64,000 bases of DNA from CAG-390 sp003523225 (GCA_902461815.1 CABPZE010000001.1:186001-250000), one strand, 5' to 3'; counted from the first letter of the stretch, positions 52,826-61,663 are shown. Made by a program: numbers and translations. Notes: generated by a model from the sequence alone, not told the origin.

Positions 52826-55270
52826 TTATTCTTGCTTTTGATTCCAAAATTCGCGCAAAAGCGGAGGAAGCGATGCAAGTTCGTCTACCCGCCTTATGCG
52901 TTTCCAGTGTGGCGGATAGAGTGCGGTGTACGGAGGCGCGGTATATCTGTCATCTGCAAGGATCACAACTCCGCGGTCATCGGAGCGACGGATAACACGT
53001 CCGGCAGCCTGAAGCACACGATTCATTCCGGGATACGTGTAAGCGTAATTGTAGCCGTCCTCAAGCTTGTTTTCATAGTAATCGCGTATCAGATTTCGTT
53101 CAAACGACAGGCCGGGAAGACCCACCCCGGCAATTATTGTTCCGATAAGCCTGCTTCCCGGCAGATCTACGCCTTCGGAAAAGCTACCGCCAAGCACACA
53201 GAAGCCTATTCTGAGTATGCCCGTGTCCTCACAGAAAAATGAAATGAATTCCTCCTTTTCGGCAGGAGACATATGAGGCGTCTGCTTTATTACCCGAACA
53301 CCGGGATATTTGCGGGAGAAGCAGGAGAAAACAGATTCAAGGAATTTATATGACGGAAAATAAACGATATAGTTTCCGGCGCGAGCGGAAGCGGTCGCGG
53401 CAATTACGGATGCAATACGCTTTGCCGATTTTTCCCTGTCCTCATATCTTGTGCTGACGCAGGAGATCGCGGCGATAAAAAGGTTGTTCTCCGGAAACGG
53501 AGACGGAAGAGATATAGCAGAATAATTGCGCCCACCGCCGAGAAGATCGGAAAAATAATCCGCAGGAGTCAGAGTCGCGGAGAAAAATACCGCCGCTCTA
53601 ATCTTACGCATAGATGAATCAAGTGACGCAGCCGGGTCAAGGCAATACTGTCTCAGCAGAATTTTCCCCTCCGAAACATCAATATACGTACGGTAGCGGT
53701 CTCCGTATTCTTCAGCGGTTGAGTGCCAGCGTCGGCAGATACGTGATATAGATGAGCATGCGGCGGTCACCGAGGAGGCTTCGGGTGATACAGTACCTGT
53801 ATTTGTTTTGAGGTAAGCATCGCACGACTCGCCCAAAGCGGCTATCTTGTCGCCAACCTCCGGGAGAAGCTCCCTGCCTACGTAATATCCTACCTCATCA
53901 CCGTCGTCTGTTTTATAAATATTATCCGAGCAGTAGGATTTGGTCTTTTCAATTGTCGCTTCAAGCTCGGAAACACATTTACTGACTTTTTCTCCGAGGG
54001 AGGGAAGGTATGGTGAAAGATCAGTAAGGTATGACGTGCTGAACTCGGCGGAAAACATATCGCGCGCACGTTCCGGGAGATTGTGCGCTTCGTCTACCAG
54101 GATCACCGAATCGGCAGACGTTGACTCATCCGAAAAATAGCGCCGCAGCTTGACTGCCGGGTCAAATACATAGTTGTAGTCGCAAATGATTATATCACAC
54201 AGCTCGGATAGATCCAGCGAAAGCTCATAGGGGCAGACACCTGCGGCGGATGCGGCGGCAATTATCGCCGACCTGCTGAATCCGCGGTATTTTTCAAGCA
54301 ATGAAAACAAAACCGCATCGCGCTTGTCATAATAGCCGCGGGCATACGGACAGGCGTCCGGGTGGCAGAACAGACTTCCACCGCCGCAGGCTGCCAAGGC
54401 GGGATTGGTGCAGCATTGCTCTCGGGATGACAGAACCACGGTTCTGAACATAAATCCTGCGCTGTACAGCGCGGCGGCAGCCCGATATGCTTCCCGGCGT
54501 GTACTTGCTTTTGCTGTCAGATAAAAAATGCGGTTACCCAAGCCGTTTCCGAGCGCGCGCGCCGCACCGTACATAGTGGATACCGTTTTTCCAATCCCCG
54601 TTGGCGCTTGCGCAAACAAACGTTTTTTGTTTTTTATTGAGGAGTAAACTGAATTTATAAGCTCTTTCTGCCCCGAACGAAGCTCAGTATATGGAAATCT
54701 GGCATCTGAGGCAGAAGCACGCCGCACAAGTACACGGTCGCGCTCGTCCAAAAGCCTTTTTTCAACCTTTGAAAGCAGGGAGTAAAGGAAAAATTCAAGC
54801 TCGTCAGCAGAATATGATTTCAAAAAGGTTCGTGTTTTCGAACCATCCGGAGAAACATAGGTCAGTCGGCACCCGACGGACATAAGATCATCTTCGCGGC
54901 AGAGCATAAGTGCATACAACTTTACCTGAGCCATATGCGACAAAGACGGCGAAGAACCAAGCATCTGCGGCGGGACGGTTTTTATCTCCTCAACTTCCGG
55001 AGGAAGCGAGTGTATTCCGTCATCCGATGCCTTATGGATAATATCGGCTCTGCCCCTGAGGCAGACAGCAAAATTTGCAAAAGGAACTACGATTGAAAGC
55101 GGGCGCTCTGTTTCCGCATTTTCTCCGGCACGTGATTCAAGAATTTTATGATTGTCTGATCTAAGTTCTTCCGAACTCCTTCGGACATCAATGTCGCCCG
55201 CGGAGCAAGCTATGCGGCAAAGCTCACGCACACCGACATGAAGCCGGTTGGTTTCGCGGTCAAATTCCAT
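52826..55270 (-). CDS. XPD/DinG-family DNA helicase with N-terminal RecB-like nuclease domain
   Basis: An 814-residue superfamily 2 helicase. The first 180 residues resemble a PD-(D/E)XK domain: GRAD (Asp76), EEIKT (Glu95, Lys97) and QVKLY (Gln115). The helicase follows: Walker A APTGIGKT (222-229), DEAH in LVDEAHNL (391-398), and GGSFSEGVDLPG and AAGRVIRR as later motifs. Cysteines 287, 302, 307 and 346 match the four Fe-S ligands of XPD/DinG proteins. It likely unwinds 5'-3' at repair intermediates and may also cut. The start has AAGGAGG five bases upstream. It follows MATE copy 2 by 16 bases. Confidence 0.87.
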   Translation of the reverse strand: MEFDRETNRLHVGVRELCRIACSAGDIDVRRSSEELRSDNHKILESRAGENAETERPLSIVVPFANFAVCLRGRADIIHKASDDGIHSLPPEVEEIKTVPPQMLGSSPSLSHMAQVKLYALMLCREDDLMSVGCRLTYVSPDGSKTRTFLKSYSADELEFFLYSLLSKVEKRLLDERDRVLVRRASASDARFPYTELRSGQKELINSVYSSIKNKKRLFAQAPTGIGKTVSTMYGAARALGNGLGNRIFYLTAKASTRREAYRAAAALYSAGFMFRTVVLSSREQCCTNPALAACGGGSLFCHPDACPYARGYYDKRDAVLFSLLEKYRGFSRSAIIAAASAAGVCPYELSLDLSELCDIIICDYNYVFDPAVKLRRYFSDESTSADSVILVDEAHNLPERARDMFSAEFSTSYLTDLSPYLPSLGEKVSKCVSELEATIEKTKSYCSDNIYKTDDGDEVGYYVGRELLPEVGDKIAALGESCDAYLKTNTGTVSPEASSVTAACSSISRICRRWHSTAEEYGDRYRTYIDVSEGKILLRQYCLDPAASLDSSMRKIRAAVFFSATLTPADYFSDLLGGGRNYSAISLPSPFPENNLFIAAISCVSTRYEDREKSAKRIASVIAATASARAGNYIVYFPSYKFLESVFSCFSRKYPGVRVIKQTPHMSPAEKEEFISFFCEDTGILRIGFCVLGGSFSEGVDLPGSRLIGTIIAGVGLPGLSFERNLIRDYYENKLEDGYNYAYTYPGMNRVLQAAGRVIRRSDDRGVVILADDRYTAPPYTALYPPHWKRIRRVDELASLPPLLREFWNQKQE

Positions 55271-55286
55271 TGCGTCCTCCTTGGTT

Positions 55287-56690
55287 TCAGTATGCCGGTT
55301 TTTCCAGCATCTTTTTGAATTTGCAGGCAAAAATAATTCCACAGGTTATTGCGGCTGTTGCATCTGCAATCGGCTCGGCACAGTAAATACCGAATGCGCC
55401 CAATCCAAGTCTCGGAAGAATAAGAGCAAGCGGAACAAGCAGAATAACCTTGCGAAGCATAGCAACAAAAAGCGATATCGGAGCTTGTTCAAGAGCCAGG
55501 AATGTTGTCTGACAGCTGCGCTGAACACCGAATATCAGCATACCTGACATGAATACCGGCATTGATCTGACTGTAAGGTCGATAAGCTCGGCATTGTCGG
55601 TGAATATACGCGCATAAAAACCCGGGAAAAGCATTGATGACAGCACAAACAGAAAATTATATGTGATCATTACACCGAAGATGATTTTTATGCCATGGAT
55701 CACTCTCTCTTTGTTTCCGGCACCATAGTTGTAGCTGATTACAGGTGTTACCCCCTGAGTAAATCCGCTTATCGGCACACTGACAAACTGCATTACGCTT
55801 TGCATAACTGTAAGACATCCTACATATGCGTCGCCGCCATAGGTTTGAAGTCCGCTGTTCATTACGAAGCCTATAAGACTTTCAGTGCTTGACATAACGA
55901 ACGGCGAAACACCCAGTGAGGCTATCGAACCCAATATGCGCGGATTAAGCATAAGATTTTGCGGTCTTATCCTTATGGAATCAGCTTTACAGCAAAGGAA
56001 AAACAGGAAAAATACCGCGCTGACCGTCTGGGATACAACTGTTGCAACAGCCGCACCTTTAACTCCGAAATCGAAAACATTTACAAGCAGCCAGTCAAGC
56101 AGAATATTTGTCGATGCAGATGCGATCGTTGTAAACATGACAAGCTTTGATTTGCCCTGCGCAACTATGAACGGAGCCAGTCCCATTGTCATAAGCACGG
56201 AGATCGTTCCGATAAGATAAATTGATAAATACTCCGAGGCAAATCCATATGTGGTCTCACTTGCGCCGATCACATAGAGCAGAGGCTTCATGAAAATATA
56301 TACAAGAATCGAAAGCACCGCAGAAAGGATGGTCAGCATGGAGACACAGTTTCCGAGGATCTTCTCGGCGCGTTCACGTTCGCCTTTGCCAAGCGCTATT
56401 GCCGCCAGCGGCGCTCCTCCGTTTCCGAAAAAGGCACTGAACGCCGATACTATAACGATTATAGGGTGAACAACACCGACTCCGGTGAGGGCGGCATCGC
56501 CGACACCGGGGATATGACCGATAAAGATACGGTCAACGATGTTATAAAGCAGGTTTACAATCTGTGCGGTGACAGTAGGCAGCGCCATCATAAAGATGAG
56601 CCGCCCCATTTTTTCTTTTCCGAGTTTGTCGCTTTCCATAAGTAAGGGGTGATCCTTTTCAATATTATATTTATTAATTATATCACTCAT
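55287..56690 (-). CDS. MATE family efflux transporter, copy 2
   Basis: A 467-residue MATE protein with 12 helices, with MALPTVTAQIVNLLYNIVDR at helix 1. The N-terminal HPLLMESDKLGK region matches the conserved lead of this subfamily and argues for the ATG at 56690. However, a near-consensus promoter overlaps that codon; if it is the real promoter, translation would start at the ATG at 56639. Ribosome binding is weak at both. It is the first gene of a unit with the helicase downstream, and it is not closely similar to copy 1. Confidence 0.88.
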   Translation of the reverse strand: MSDIINKYNIEKDHPLLMESDKLGKEKMGRLIFMMALPTVTAQIVNLLYNIVDRIFIGHIPGVGDAALTGVGVVHPIIVIVSAFSAFFGNGGAPLAAIALGKGERERAEKILGNCVSMLTILSAVLSILVYIFMKPLLYVIGASETTYGFASEYLSIYLIGTISVLMTMGLAPFIVAQGKSKLVMFTTIASASTNILLDWLLVNVFDFGVKGAAVATVVSQTVSAVFFLFFLCCKADSIRIRPQNLMLNPRILGSIASLGVSPFVMSSTESLIGFVMNSGLQTYGGDAYVGCLTVMQSVMQFVSVPISGFTQGVTPVISYNYGAGNKERVIHGIKIIFGVMITYNFLFVLSSMLFPGFYARIFTDNAELIDLTVRSMPVFMSGMLIFGVQRSCQTTFLALEQAPISLFVAMLRKVILLVPLALILPRLGLGAFGIYCAEPIADATAAITCGIIFACKFKKMLEKPAY

Positions 56691-56705
56691 CGGGTGTTAA
56701 GTCAA
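56677..56705 (-). promoter_or_regulatory. Promoter-like sequence over the MATE copy 2 start
   Basis: TTGACT at 56700-56705 and TATAAT at 56677-56682 on the minus strand, 17-bp spacer. The -10 lies within the first codons of the annotated gene. Confidence 0.5.
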
Positions 56706-56719
56706 TTGTTTCCGCCGAA

Positions 56720-56762
56720 AAATACCGTGACCGCAGCGCACAGCACTGCGGTCACGGTATTT
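56720..56762 (-). terminator. Terminator after the DUF1854 gene
   Basis: Perfect 17-bp arms from AATACCGTGACCGCAG and CTGCGGTCACGGTATT with a 9-base loop, followed on the minus strand by TTTTC. It separates the ABC unit from MATE copy 2. Confidence 0.8.
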
Positions 56763-56802
56763 ATGATCTTCAAATATGCGAAGAACGAACGCCCGGTAAG
56801 TG

Positions 56803-57288
56803 TTACAGGAAGCTTGAGATCAGTATCCAGCTCTTGCGGTCAAGCGCGGCAAGACTTTCTATTTCGTATCTGTTATCGCTTGAATCGCGTATGATGACCC
56901 TGTCTTCAGGATATATTTTCATATCGCTGTGACGGTTACGTATTCTGAACTCTGCATTTCCGTGGTCGGTCTCAACCTTCATTGTAAGCGCGCCGGTGGC
57001 ATCCGAGCACTCAAGGATCTTTGTGATCTTCGGAATCAGATAGTAATCGTTGAAGCAGGCTTTCACTGCGGCGGCAGATTCCGGCGTAATATCGTCATAG
57101 CTGCGTATCATCGCTATTTCCTTTTCGTTCTTGTCGATCAGGGAAATATAATGATCGCGGTCAGAGATCGGAAAGAGCCGACGAAGCTCAACATCATTGT
57201 ATGTTGTACCGTCGCCAAGAGTCAGCGAAACATTGAAAACATCGGTAAGCGTGATCTTTGCGCTTTTATCAAGAAACATGATTGCCAT
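56803..57288 (-). CDS. DUF1854 domain protein
   Basis: A 161-residue soluble beta-rich protein of the DUF1854 family (PF08909). Typical is VELRRLFPISDRDHYISLID near the N-terminus and AEFRIRNRHSDMKIY in the C-terminal half. Family members are encoded beside ABC exporters and, in proteobacteria, beside cyanophycin genes; neither cphA nor cphB is present here. It starts 18 bases after the ABC gene stop with GAGGCG upstream, so the two are one unit and probably act together. Confidence 0.78.
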   Translation of the reverse strand: MAIMFLDKSAKITLTDVFNVSLTLGDGTTYNDVELRRLFPISDRDHYISLIDKNEKEIAMIRSYDDITPESAAAVKACFNDYYLIPKITKILECSDATGALTMKVETDHGNAEFRIRNRHSDMKIYPEDRVIIRDSSDNRYEIESLAALDRKSWILISSFL

Positions 57289-57306
57289 TGAAAATCGCCT
57301 CCTCTG

Positions 57307-59562
57307 TTAATCAAAGCGGCTTTCCGCTTTTGCCTTTGTGAGCTTGTCCGACATCGACTGAATTTCAACAAGACGATAGTATTTGCCTTTTGCTGCAAGC
57401 AATTCGTCCGGTGAACCGCATTCAATTATCTCTCCGTTATCTACAACTACTATCTTATTTGCTTTGCTGAGTGTAGAGAGTCGGTGAGCTATCATTATAG
57501 TTGTTCTGCCGGAGATAAGCCGTTCGATGGCTTCCTGGATCAGATGCTCGGTCTCGGAGTCAACGGATGCTGTTGCCTCGTCGAAAACAAGTATGCTCGG
57601 ATTCTTAAGCACTGCGCGGGCGATGGAAACGCGCTGCCTCTCGCCTCCCGAAAGACCTACGCCGCGCTCACCAAGCACCGCGTCGTAGCCATCCGGCTGG
57701 CGCACGATAAATTCATGGGCGTTTGCTATATCTGCCGCCTGAAGCACGCGTTCCACCGGGCAGTTTTCAACTCCGTATGCGATATTGTTGAATATTGTAT
57801 CGTGGAACATCAGCGGCTCCTGCTGAACAAAGCCTATCTGACCGCGGTAAAACTGCATATCAATATCCTTGATATTCACACCGTCAACAAGAATATCGCC
57901 GTCATAGTGATCGTAATATCTCATAAACAGGTTTATGAGCGTTGATTTTCCCGACCCGGTAGTTCCGACTATACCGACTATGTCGCCGGGATTGATGGTC
58001 AGATTGATGTTCTTGAGAGTTTTTTTGGTGCGGTCAAAGGAAAAGCTGACATTTTTGAATTCAATCTTTCCCTTGATCTCCGGGAGTACATGACCTTTTC
58101 CGAAGTTGTGCTCAGGCTCGGCGTCAAGAATATCAAGTATCCTCTCAGCGGAGGCAAGCGCCGCCTGATAGGAATCGTTAAGGTTTGCAAAGAAGTTTAC
58201 GGGGCCGTAGAACATCGAAGCATATGATATAAACGAAACAAGAAGACCGGTGGTAAGGTTGGCGCTTCCGGATATTACCATGTTACCGCCGAAGATCCAT
58301 ATCACAACAGAACCGATGCTGATAAGTGTATTGACGATGGCGGGGAATATGTTGAGTATCGCCGAGGCTTTGGCGTCGGTTTCATACCAATCCTGGTTTT
58401 CTTTTTTGAAACGGTCAACCGTTCCTTCCTCGTTGGTAAAGGATTTCACGACGCGTATCCCGGGTATCGTGTCTGTGAGTACCGATGAAACGGCTGTCCA
58501 GCGCCGCCAGATACGCAGGTAAAACGGACGTATCTTTTTGCCGAAGATCCTCGCTCCAATAACCACAAGCGGCACGGGAACCAGAGAGAGCAGCGTCAGC
58601 TTGGGGTTCATGATGAGCATTACAACAATAATGCCTATCATTTTGAAAAATTCGACCACAACTTCCTGCGTGATGCGAAGCATAAAGGCGCGCAGGGTAT
58701 TGCTGTCACCGCTGATGCGGTTGATAACAGCACCGGTGGAAGTCTTGTCATAGAACCTCATCGGCAGGTACTGCGCCTTTTCATACACATCATTGCGGAG
58801 TGACATTACTATCCGGTCGCCGGATTTGCGCAATATCGTTCCGCGCACAGCGCCTATGGCGTGTGTCAGTATGTGAAGCAGTACAAGACCGCCTGCAACA
58901 TAAAGCAGCTTCTGGGCATCCTTATTGGGCAGGATGTCGTCAACAAGGCTTTTGGTCAGCAGCGGCGGCACAAGTGAAAGGGCAGTCGATGCCACTGCAA
59001 GCAGAACGGAAAATACAAGCTGCTTCCATTCCGGAATAAGATATTTTCCAAGCTGTGCCACGACCTTTTTTTTGCTTGCGCAGTGTATACAGGTGGCTCC
59101 AGGGGAGGAAAGGGTCCTTCCGCATTTCGGACACACCGACAACTGCTTTTCGTATACCGCCTTGACACAGTCGTAGGCTTCGTCCACACTAACACCGTCG
59201 GACATGGCTTGAATGAAGCCCGCGGCGGCCTCACTGAGTGCGTTTACGCTGAAGGTATAACGGAAGATATTTACCGTTTCACCGGATTTCAGCGTAAGTC
59301 TGAAGATTGCGTTTCCGTACATACGCTTGTTCTGCGTAGATACGATCTCGTCAAGCGCAACCGATCTGCCGAAGTGGTCTGTGTCCAGCTCATAAGTATC
59401 AATGCGTTTTTCGCTTACGAGCAGAACGTTGCGGCAATATTCCGATTTTATCGAAATATCACCGACAATGGCGAAGAGGTATGGGAATGCCGGGTCTTCA
59501 CGGGAACGAAGTCTTTTCATTTCTTCTTCGTTAAGCACCGTGTTGATTAAGAGTTCTTTCAT
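57307..59562 (-). CDS. ABC exporter with N-terminal PH-like and zinc-ribbon extension
   Basis: A 751-residue half-transporter fusion. An N-terminal beta-rich domain (about 1-135) is followed by a zinc ribbon CPKC-CIHC (Cys144, 147, 158, 161), six transmembrane helices (about 175-460), and an ATPase with Walker A GTTGSGKST near 530, LSGGERQR, FDEATASVD and AHRLST. It should work as a homodimer exporter. The extra domain is unusual for type IV ABC exporters and probably regulatory. The ATG lacks a good ribosome binding site, and a 40-codon upstream frame overlaps it. DUF1854 follows immediately. Substrate unknown. Confidence 0.87.
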   Translation of the reverse strand: MKELLINTVLNEEEMKRLRSREDPAFPYLFAIVGDISIKSEYCRNVLLVSEKRIDTYELDTDHFGRSVALDEIVSTQNKRMYGNAIFRLTLKSGETVNIFRYTFSVNALSEAAAGFIQAMSDGVSVDEAYDCVKAVYEKQLSVCPKCGRTLSSPGATCIHCASKKKVVAQLGKYLIPEWKQLVFSVLLAVASTALSLVPPLLTKSLVDDILPNKDAQKLLYVAGGLVLLHILTHAIGAVRGTILRKSGDRIVMSLRNDVYEKAQYLPMRFYDKTSTGAVINRISGDSNTLRAFMLRITQEVVVEFFKMIGIIVVMLIMNPKLTLLSLVPVPLVVIGARIFGKKIRPFYLRIWRRWTAVSSVLTDTIPGIRVVKSFTNEEGTVDRFKKENQDWYETDAKASAILNIFPAIVNTLISIGSVVIWIFGGNMVISGSANLTTGLLVSFISYASMFYGPVNFFANLNDSYQAALASAERILDILDAEPEHNFGKGHVLPEIKGKIEFKNVSFSFDRTKKTLKNINLTINPGDIVGIVGTTGSGKSTLINLFMRYYDHYDGDILVDGVNIKDIDMQFYRGQIGFVQQEPLMFHDTIFNNIAYGVENCPVERVLQAADIANAHEFIVRQPDGYDAVLGERGVGLSGGERQRVSIARAVLKNPSILVFDEATASVDSETEHLIQEAIERLISGRTTIMIAHRLSTLSKANKIVVVDNGEIIECGSPDELLAAKGKYYRLVEIQSMSDKLTKAKAESRFD

Positions 59563-59653
59563 AGCTCTGTTTTACGGCGTGCTGTGCCGGCAAGACACAG
59601 TCAGCGCCGGCGGGATGCCTCACCGCACCGAGGAAGTCCGGATGCTCAGACAT
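59531..59653 (-). other. 40-codon upstream ORF overlapping the ABC exporter start
   Basis: Frame MSEHPDFLGAVRHPAG onward, ATG at 59653, stop 32 bases inside the ABC gene. A hairpin with GCCGGC arms (59586-59611) lies inside it. There is no ribosome binding site, so translation is unproven; with the leader it could control ABC translation. Confidence 0.25.
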
Positions 59654-59884
59654 TATTTTTAAAATTCTGATATCCGATATTACGAAGATGTAAGCTGCGG
59701 CGGCGTTGTTGTCCGATATTTGTTAAAATATCATCTAATTTTAGCATCAAAAATATCGGGTGTCAACAAAATCCGCGATTTATAGTCAAATTGCCCAATA
59801 AATCAGTAAACACTCACAAACATTTAGCTTTGAATCTTAAAATACAGGTCAAAAACAACAAAAATAAATTGATTCAGAAAAAGA
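59563..59884. other. 322-bp gap between the ABC exporter and the TIGR04086 gene
   Basis: Contains the ABC promoter (59738-59766), its leader of about 170 bases and, beyond it, an AT-rich stretch at 59767-59884 in which I see nothing coding. No RNA gene could be identified. Confidence 0.6.
59738..59766 (-). promoter_or_regulatory. Promoter of the ABC exporter-DUF1854 unit
   Basis: TTGACA at 59761-59766 and TAAAAT at 59738-59743 on the minus strand, 17-bp spacer. Confidence 0.7.
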
Positions 59885-60376
59885 TCATACCGCTCGGCGG
59901 CGTTTTGCCGCTCTTGCTCTTGCAGACTTTGCGCGCGGCTTTCCAATAAACGCCCCCAAAAGATATGCTCCAAAAACACCGGCGTGAAGCGCCAGTTTGG
60001 GAAGCAGCAAATACGTGTAGTGTTCTTTCATAAATACGGACACAATAAGCATAAGCGCGCTTTGAATAACTGCGGCGACCGCCGCAGGACCATATGCAGC
60101 TCGCCTTCCGATCTTCGATGCCGCAATACCGCCGAGCATTGCTCCCAAATAAAGAGCAACCGCCGCCATAGGAAAGGAAAGTGCATCCGGATCGGACACC
60201 GAATAAGCTACAATAGCGGCAAAGATCAATAATATCAAACCAAGAATCAAGGATGTTGCCGCACCCACCAGAGACAAAGTAATAAATCCCGGCTCATTAC
60301 CGACGCTTTTGCGCTTTTTTGACAACGGAATTACCGATTTACCCGACATTGCAGTTTGTTTAGTTACAGTTGTCAT
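59885..60376 (-). CDS. TIGR04086 family membrane protein (DUF3792)
   Basis: A 163-residue protein with four transmembrane helices (about 30-145), a basic N-terminus and a very basic C-terminal tail (RAKSARARAAKRRRAV). It matches the TIGR04086/DUF3792 family, which in Clostridia lies beside yajC, as here. Function unknown; context suggests protein export. AAAGGTCGG precedes the ATG. A terminator lies between it and yajC, so it may be expressed partly by read-through. Confidence 0.75.
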   Translation of the reverse strand: MTTVTKQTAMSGKSVIPLSKKRKSVGNEPGFITLSLVGAATSLILGLILLIFAAIVAYSVSDPDALSFPMAAVALYLGAMLGGIAASKIGRRAAYGPAAVAAVIQSALMLIVSVFMKEHYTYLLLPKLALHAGVFGAYLLGAFIGKPRAKSARARAAKRRRAV

Positions 60377-60447
60377 TTATACAGCCGACCTTTCAGATAA
60401 AATTATTTTGCGTATTTGATTTTATGATACAAGCCAAAAAAATATTA

Positions 60448-60480
60448 CGGCGGACCGATGTGCCTTGCATCGATCCGCCG
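60448..60480 (-). terminator. Terminator after yajC
   Basis: Arms CGGCGGA and TCCGCCG, extended by a second short stem GATG/CATC, followed on the minus strand by TTTTTTT. Confidence 0.85.
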
Positions 60481-60491
60481 TAGCGCGTAAA

Positions 60492-60941
60492 TTATTTGTC
60501 TGAATTATCAGAGTCGGATTTTTTATCTTCCTTGTTCTTTTTGAATAATTTTTTCTTTTCCTTTTCCGGCTTAGCGGGCGAGTCTGTTTTTTCCTTCTTG
60601 GCGTCGGAGGACTTGTCGTCATTGCCTCCGTTTACCGGAACGGTTACTCTTGATATCGCACTTTTCAGAATATGCATACGAGTTCTGTCGCGGCTGGTGA
60701 CGATGGTTACAGTATCCTCGCTGCTTATTGCAATAATTATTCCTATTATTCCGCCGATAGTTACGATCTCATCTCCGACCGCAAGGTTGTTGCGCATTTC
60801 GTTGGTTTCCTTTTCCTGCTTGCGCTGAGGACGGATGAAGAAGAGATAGAACACGGCGATCATTACAACGATCATCAGTATCGTTATCCAACTGCTTGAC
60901 TGATTGACTGCCGATGTATCAGCTGTTAAAAAAACTGGCAT
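60492..60941 (-). CDS. yajC: Preprotein translocase subunit YajC
   Basis: A 149-residue YajC: one transmembrane helix (about 20-40), the family pattern YLFFIRPQRKQEKE, and a small beta domain with VGDEIVTIGGIIG. Beyond about residue 103 is a 45-residue Lys/Asp/Ser-rich tail that ordinary YajC proteins of about 90-110 residues lack. YajC accompanies SecDF in protein export; secD and secF are not here. The ATG at 60941 has GGAGG nine bases upstream; an earlier in-frame ATG at 60983 is inside the leader. Confidence 0.9.
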   Translation of the reverse strand: MPVFLTADTSAVNQSSSWITILMIVVMIAVFYLFFIRPQRKQEKETNEMRNNLAVGDEIVTIGGIIGIIIAISSEDTVTIVTSRDRTRMHILKSAISRVTVPVNGGNDDKSSDAKKEKTDSPAKPEKEKKKLFKKNKEDKKSDSDNSDK

Positions 60942-60974
60942 TGGTATGTTCCTCCAAATAAAAATGTTACTCTT

Positions 60975-61003
60975 ATTATACACCTTATTGTTCGACGTTT
61001 CAA
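60975..61003 (-). promoter_or_regulatory. Promoter of yajC
   Basis: TTGAAA at 60998-61003 and TATAAT at 60975-60980 on the minus strand, 17-bp spacer. Confidence 0.75.
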
Positions 61004-61053
61004 TAACGAATTGTAAATTATTCCGATTCGTAAATAAAAGACATCAACAAATA

Positions 61054-61082
61054 TTGAAAAAAAGGCGCATTTGTGATATACT
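61054..61082 (+). promoter_or_regulatory. Promoter of the rimM-trmD unit
   Basis: TTGAAA at 61054-61059 and TATACT at 61077-61082, 17-bp spacer, 44 bases before rimM and divergent from the yajC promoter. Confidence 0.7.
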
Positions 61083-61126
61083 ATATCTGTATAAATGTCC
61101 GCATGTGATATATCAGGGGAAAAACA

Positions 61127-61663
61127 ATGGAAGAAAACAATAAAACACAGGCACGTATTCTTGCCGAATATCTTGAGTGCGGCAAAATAATAAACACACA
61201 CGGTATCGACGGCACCTTAAAGCTTGAGTCGTGGTGTGACTCTCCTGCCGTGCTGGCATCTCTTGACCGGATTTATTTAAGATCAGGCGAAAAATATATT
61301 CCCCGTACCATAAAACGCGCTTCGGTTCAGAAGCGTTTTGTGCTTGCAAAAATTGAGGGTATTGACTCTCCCGAGGCGGCAGATGAGCTTCGCGAGCAGG
61401 TGATATATGCTGCGCGCTCAGATATGCCGCTGACCCCTGGAGCGCATTTCATAGTCGATCTTATCGGGCTTCCGGTTATTGACGCCGACAGCGGAAAAGA
61501 ATACGGTACGCTTTCATATGTTTTCAACGCCGGAGCTTCTGATATATACACCGTTCTTACACCGGACGGCGAGCGTATGATGCCGGCGGTTCCTGAATTT
61601 GTTGTGTCGATAGATATTGACAAGGGAATTTTCATACGTCCGATTGAAGGAATGTTCGACTGA
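61127..61663 (+). CDS. rimM: Ribosome maturation factor RimM
   Basis: A 178-residue RimM that helps 30S head assembly by binding S19. The N-terminal RimM beta barrel has ECGKIINTHGIDGTLKLES, and the C-terminal PRC barrel starts near AHFIVDLIGLPV. GGGG lies seven bases before the ATG. The stop overlaps the trmD start as TGATG. In most Bacillota rpsP and a KH-domain gene precede it; here it opens its own unit. Confidence 0.94.
   Translation: MEENNKTQARILAEYLECGKIINTHGIDGTLKLESWCDSPAVLASLDRIYLRSGEKYIPRTIKRASVQKRFVLAKIEGIDSPEAADELREQVIYAARSDMPLTPGAHFIVDLIGLPVIDADSGKEYGTLSYVFNAGASDIYTVLTPDGERMMPAVPEFVVSIDIDKGIFIRPIEGMFD

Noticed and set aside
59630..59641. GAGGAAGTCCGG, similar to the RNase P RNA P4 region
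   Set aside because: The intergenic region is too short for RNase P RNA and other conserved parts are missing.
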